A DNA stretch of 64,000 nt from Pedobacter sp. Hv1 (GTDB lineage Bacteria; Bacteroidota; Bacteroidia; Sphingobacteriales; Sphingobacteriaceae), in the NCBI RefSeq assembly GCF_001412215.1, contig NZ_LLWP01000004.1:186001-250000 (forward strand), given 5' to 3'. A model generated the notes under the pieces. The model worked only from the letters and a program-made list of their open reading frames with translations. It ran no database searches and was not told the DNA's origin. Positions 60,920 to 64,000 of the stretch are shown in pieces. The position numbers were made by a program, and so were the translations under genes. Numbering within the stretch: position 1 is the stretch's first letter; each line of letters opens with the position of its first letter.

Positions 60920-63109
60920 ATGGACGTGAAAAAGTCGTTGTTTGATAATTTGCAGACTTTCTTTGGTTTCGACAATTTTAAAGGAGACCAAGAGTCAATA
61001 ATTACCAATATTTTAGAAGGAAAAAATACGTTTGTAATTATGCCTACGGGAGGTGGTAAATCTATTTGCTACCAATTACCAGCGTTAATGAGCGAAGGAA
61101 CTGCCATTGTAATTTCGCCGTTAATTGCCTTGATGAAAAATCAGGTAGATCAATTGAGAGCATTTGGAGGGAGTGATAGCATTGCCCATTTCCTTAATTC
61201 ATCGTTAAATAAAACCGAAATTACACAAGTAAAGAGCGATTTGCTGGATGGACAGACCAAATTGTTATATGTTGCACCAGAATCTTTAGCTAAACAAGAG
61301 AATGTAGAGTTTTTAAGATTGCTTAAAATTTCGTTTGTTGCAGTTGATGAAGCCCATTGTATTTCTGAATGGGGACATGATTTTAGACCAGAATATCGTA
61401 AAATAAGACAGGTAATTAGTGGCTTGGGCGAAGAAATTCCAATTATTGCCCTAACGGCTACAGCCACACCAAAAGTACAGCAGGACATTATTAAAAACCT
61501 GCAAATGACTGATGCTACTTTGTTTAAATCTTCATTTAACAGACCAAATCTGTTTTATGAGATCAGACCTAAGCGTGATGTCATTAAAGAAATTATCAGA
61601 TACATTAAATACAATACTGGCAAATCCGGGATTATCTATTGTTTAAGTCGTAAAAAGGTAGAAGAGGTTGCAGAAAGCTTAAACTTGAACGGGATTAAGG
61701 CCTTACCTTATCATGCGGGTCTAGAACCAAAAGTGAGGGCAGAAACGCAAGACCGCTTTTTGATGGAAGATGCAGAAGTAATTGTTGCAACAATTGCTTT
61801 CGGAATGGGTATTGATAAACCAGATGTACGTTTCGTTATCCACCACGATATTCCAAAAAGTATGGAAGGCTATTATCAGGAAACTGGTAGGGCAGGTAGA
61901 GATGGTGGCGAAGGGGTTTGTATTGCCTTTTATGCGCAAAAAGACGTGGATAAACTGGCCAAGTTTATGAAAGACAAACCAGTTTCTGAAAGAGAGATTG
62001 GTACACAAATATTAAAAGAGGTAATTGATTATGCTGAATCTGGCGTATGCCGCAGAAAGCAAATCTTACATTATTTTGGCGAGAATTTTAATGAAACCGG
62101 CTGTAATTGCATGTGCGATAATTGCAAAAAGCCAAAACAACAGTTCGAAGCAGAAGAACACTTGTTAACCTTGCTAAAGTTGATCAAATCTACTGGCGAA
62201 AAGTTTGACGATACACATTTGCTCAACATCTTTATGGGGAGTGAAACTGCCCAAACCATTGCCTATGAGCAGAATAAACTGCCAGAGTTTGGTTATGGTA
62301 AAGAAGATGGCGAAATCCTTTGGAAATCGTTGATGAGACAGGCTGTACTAAATAATTTTGTAGCCAAAGACATTGATAACTACGGGTTATTAAAATTGAC
62401 CAGATTGGGTAACGATTTTATCGAAAACCCGTATGGTTTAAAATTCATCTTAAACGAATTGATAGAAAGTGCAGCAGATGATGATGAAGATGATGTAAAA
62501 CATGGCACAGGTGCACTAGATACGCAGTTGCTTCAACTGTTAAAAGACTTGCGTAAAAAGATTGCCAAACAAAAAAATGTTCCACCATTTGTGGTTTTCC
62601 AAGACCCATCTTTAGAAGAGATGTGCACGCACTATCCAATTGCGATGGATGAACTGAAACAAATTTCAGGTGTTGGACATGGTAAGGCTTTAAAATTTGG
62701 TGGTCCGTTTATTGAGTTGATCAAAAAATATGTTGAAGATAACGACATTGAAAGACCAATTGATTTAGTCATCAAAACACAAGCTAACAAATCTGCTTTA
62801 AAGGTTTCCATTATTCAAAATATTGATAGACAGATTGGTTTAGAAGATATTGCCCGCTCAAAAGGCATTACCTATTTCGATATTTTAAAAGAAGTAGAAG
62901 CCATTGTTAACTCAGGTACCAAATTAAATCTTTCGTACTTTGTTGATGAATTGATTGATGAAGACAGACAAGATGAGGTATTCGATTACTTTAGGGCTGC
63001 CGACAATGATTCAATTGACGAAGCCTTGAGCGATTTAGGCGAAAGTGATTACACCCGAGAAGAAATACAGCTAATGAGGATTAAGTTCATGTCCGAATTA
63101 GGAAACTAA
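60920..63109 (+). CDS. recQ: ATP-dependent DNA helicase RecQ
   Basis: Order of parts: DExH helicase core with FVIMPTGGGKSICYQLPAL (Walker A) and AVDEAHCISEWGHDFRPEYR (DEAH box), helicase C domain with the QETGRAGRDG motif VI, zinc-binding RQC region (CRRKQ...CNCMCDNC), HRDC domain (about 530-605), and a helical C-terminal HTH_40-like tail. Its 729 residues are longer than E. coli RecQ because of this tail. I chose ATG 60920; a TTG at 60884 would add 12 atypical residues. It is separated from kdsA by a hairpin-forming repeat. Confidence 0.95.
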   Translation: MDVKKSLFDNLQTFFGFDNFKGDQESIITNILEGKNTFVIMPTGGGKSICYQLPALMSEGTAIVISPLIALMKNQVDQLRAFGGSDSIAHFLNSSLNKTEITQVKSDLLDGQTKLLYVAPESLAKQENVEFLRLLKISFVAVDEAHCISEWGHDFRPEYRKIRQVISGLGEEIPIIALTATATPKVQQDIIKNLQMTDATLFKSSFNRPNLFYEIRPKRDVIKEIIRYIKYNTGKSGIIYCLSRKKVEEVAESLNLNGIKALPYHAGLEPKVRAETQDRFLMEDAEVIVATIAFGMGIDKPDVRFVIHHDIPKSMEGYYQETGRAGRDGGEGVCIAFYAQKDVDKLAKFMKDKPVSEREIGTQILKEVIDYAESGVCRRKQILHYFGENFNETGCNCMCDNCKKPKQQFEAEEHLLTLLKLIKSTGEKFDDTHLLNIFMGSETAQTIAYEQNKLPEFGYGKEDGEILWKSLMRQAVLNNFVAKDIDNYGLLKLTRLGNDFIENPYGLKFILNELIESAADDDEDDVKHGTGALDTQLLQLLKDLRKKIAKQKNVPPFVVFQDPSLEEMCTHYPIAMDELKQISGVGHGKALKFGGPFIELIKKYVEDNDIERPIDLVIKTQANKSALKVSIIQNIDRQIGLEDIARSKGITYFDILKEVEAIVNSGTKLNLSYFVDELIDEDRQDEVFDYFRAADNDSIDEALSDLGESDYTREEIQLMRIKFMSELGN

Positions 63110-63112
63110 TAA

Positions 63113-63202
63113 CTAGGTAAAATGGTTAAGGTAAGATGGAAGATGTAAAAACCAAAACACATCTTCCATTTTCCATTTAACATCTTCCATCATTTACATA
63201 AC
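63113..63202. repeat. Heptad repeat block with inverted arms before kdsA
   Basis: The left arm has purine-rich 7-nt units (TAAAATG, TAAGATG, GAAGATG), and the right arm the mirror (CATCTTC, CATTTTC, CATTTAA, CATCTTC). TGGAAGATGT and ACATCTTCCA (around 63137-63171) can form a stem. It spans nearly the whole recQ-kdsA gap and ends just before the kdsA ATG. Confidence 0.75.
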
Positions 63203-63204
63203 AT

Positions 63205-64000
63205 ATGTTGCAAATAGATAAACTCAAACACCAAGATTCAAACAATTTCTTTTTAATGGCTGGGCCTTGTGCCATTGAAGGCGAAGATATGGCTTTACGC
63301 ATAGCCGAAAAGATAGTAGCCATTACTGATAAATTAAATATCCCCTATATTTTTAAAGGTTCTTACCGTAAAGCGAATAGAAGTAAGGGCAGTTCTTTTA
63401 CCGGTATTGGCGATGAAAAAGCATTGAAAATATTAGAGAAAGTAGGAAAAACCTTCGATATACCAACTGTTACTGATATCCACGAAAGTGGAGAGGCGGC
63501 AATGGCGGCAGCTTATGTAGATGTTTTACAGATCCCTGCATTTTTATGCCGTCAAACAGATTTATTAATCGCTGCTGCAGAAACAGGTAAAGTAGTGAAT
63601 GTAAAAAAAGGTCAATTCCTTTCTGCAGGTTCTATGAAGTTTGCAGTTGATAAAATTATTGATTCTGGTAACAATAGAGTGATCTTGACAGATAGAGGTA
63701 ATACTTTTGGTTATCAAGACCTCATTGTAGATTATCGTGGCTTACCAGAGATGCAAGGTTTTGGTGTACCTGTGGTAATGGATTGTACGCACTCGCTACA
63801 ACAACCTAACCAAAGCAGTGGAGTTACTGGGGGTAAACCAGAATTGATTACCACCATTGCTAAAGCTGCCATTGCGGTAGGGGCAGATGGTTTGTTTATC
63901 GAAACTCATCCTGATCCAGCAAATGCCAAATCTGATGGCGCTAACATGTTAAATTTAGCTTTGTTAGAAGATTTATTGGTGAAATTAATTAGAGTTAGAC
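63205..64000 (+). CDS. kdsA: 3-deoxy-8-phosphooctulonate (Kdo-8-P) synthase, 5' part
   Basis: KdsA condenses arabinose-5-phosphate and phosphoenolpyruvate in Kdo synthesis. The visible 265 codons show FFLMAGPCAIEGEDMA, FKGSYRKANRSKGSSFTG, PTVTDIHES, the CRQTDLL strand and VMDCTHSLQQP. The frame is open to the window end and lacks only the last residues. ATG 63205 gives the family N-terminus. Together with the kdsD-like gene it makes a Kdo pair around recQ. Confidence 0.96.
   Translation, partial: MLQIDKLKHQDSNNFFLMAGPCAIEGEDMALRIAEKIVAITDKLNIPYIFKGSYRKANRSKGSSFTGIGDEKALKILEKVGKTFDIPTVTDIHESGEAAMAAAYVDVLQIPAFLCRQTDLLIAAAETGKVVNVKKGQFLSAGSMKFAVDKIIDSGNNRVILTDRGNTFGYQDLIVDYRGLPEMQGFGVPVVMDCTHSLQQPNQSSGVTGGKPELITTIAKAAIAVGADGLFIETHPDPANAKSDGANMLNLALLEDLLVKLIRVR

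Overview
The window looks like a chromosomal segment of a Bacteroidota bacterium, most likely Sphingobacteriaceae and Pedobacter-like. This rests on an AT-rich genome with few strong Shine-Dalgarno sites, TAnnTTTG-type -7 promoter boxes, a giant type IX secretion (T9SS type B) substrate followed by PorP/SprF and an OmpA/PD40 protein, a split KdpD, DUF3667 proteins, and 7-nt periodic intergenic repeats. No rRNA, tRNA, CRISPR array, prophage or intact IS element was seen. The assignment is from family knowledge; no database search was run.

Layout. 1-0.8 kb: 3' part of an ArgE-like M20 deacetylase. 0.9-10.6 kb: potassium uptake locus (small membrane ORF, kdpF, kdpA, kdpB, kdpC, a beta-barrel protein, the KdpD N-terminal sensor half and a separate HAMP histidine kinase; no KdpE is visible). 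It is interrupted by an antisense S23/IVS-type four-helix-bundle gene and by degenerate heptad repeats. 10.6-15 kb: nitrilase, lysine-rich protein, stand-alone receiver, small hypotheticals and an orphan anti-sigma/cupin protein. 15.2-18.5 kb: cobalamin riboswitch, metE and an acyl-CoA thioesterase. 18.8-22.2 kb: OmpA-type lipoprotein and a hybrid histidine kinase. 22.2-27.5 kb: two tandem paralogous proteins (HTH-like N-terminus, STAND/NACHT-like NTPase, helical C-terminus), one of which has lost the Walker A lysine. 27.5-39.6 kb: an intergenic region with spaced TGAACAAA repeats, then a 2926-residue secreted multi-Ig protein, PorP/SprF and an OmpA/PD40 protein.

39.8-45.7 kb: xylose cluster (symporter, xylA, xylB, LacI regulator) with two LacI-type operators. 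46-48 kb: DUF3347 lipoprotein and citrate synthase. 48-54.3 kb: two DUF3667 proteins, NupG-type transporter, bifunctional-nuclease/UVR protein, etfA and etfB. 54.4-64 kb: TPR protein, ChrA, dnaB, rlmB, a mannose-1-phosphate guanylyltransferase, kdsD-like isomerase, recQ and kdsA (cut by the window end). The last part is mainly surface-polysaccharide/Kdo synthesis plus replication and repair genes.

The least explained content is (i) the heptad-repeat loci, whose arms are inverted and in one place flank the four-helix-bundle gene inside the kdp operon, and (ii) the paired HTH-NTPase genes that diverge from the T9SS adhesin operon across an array of about 40-bp-spaced TGAACAAA direct repeats.
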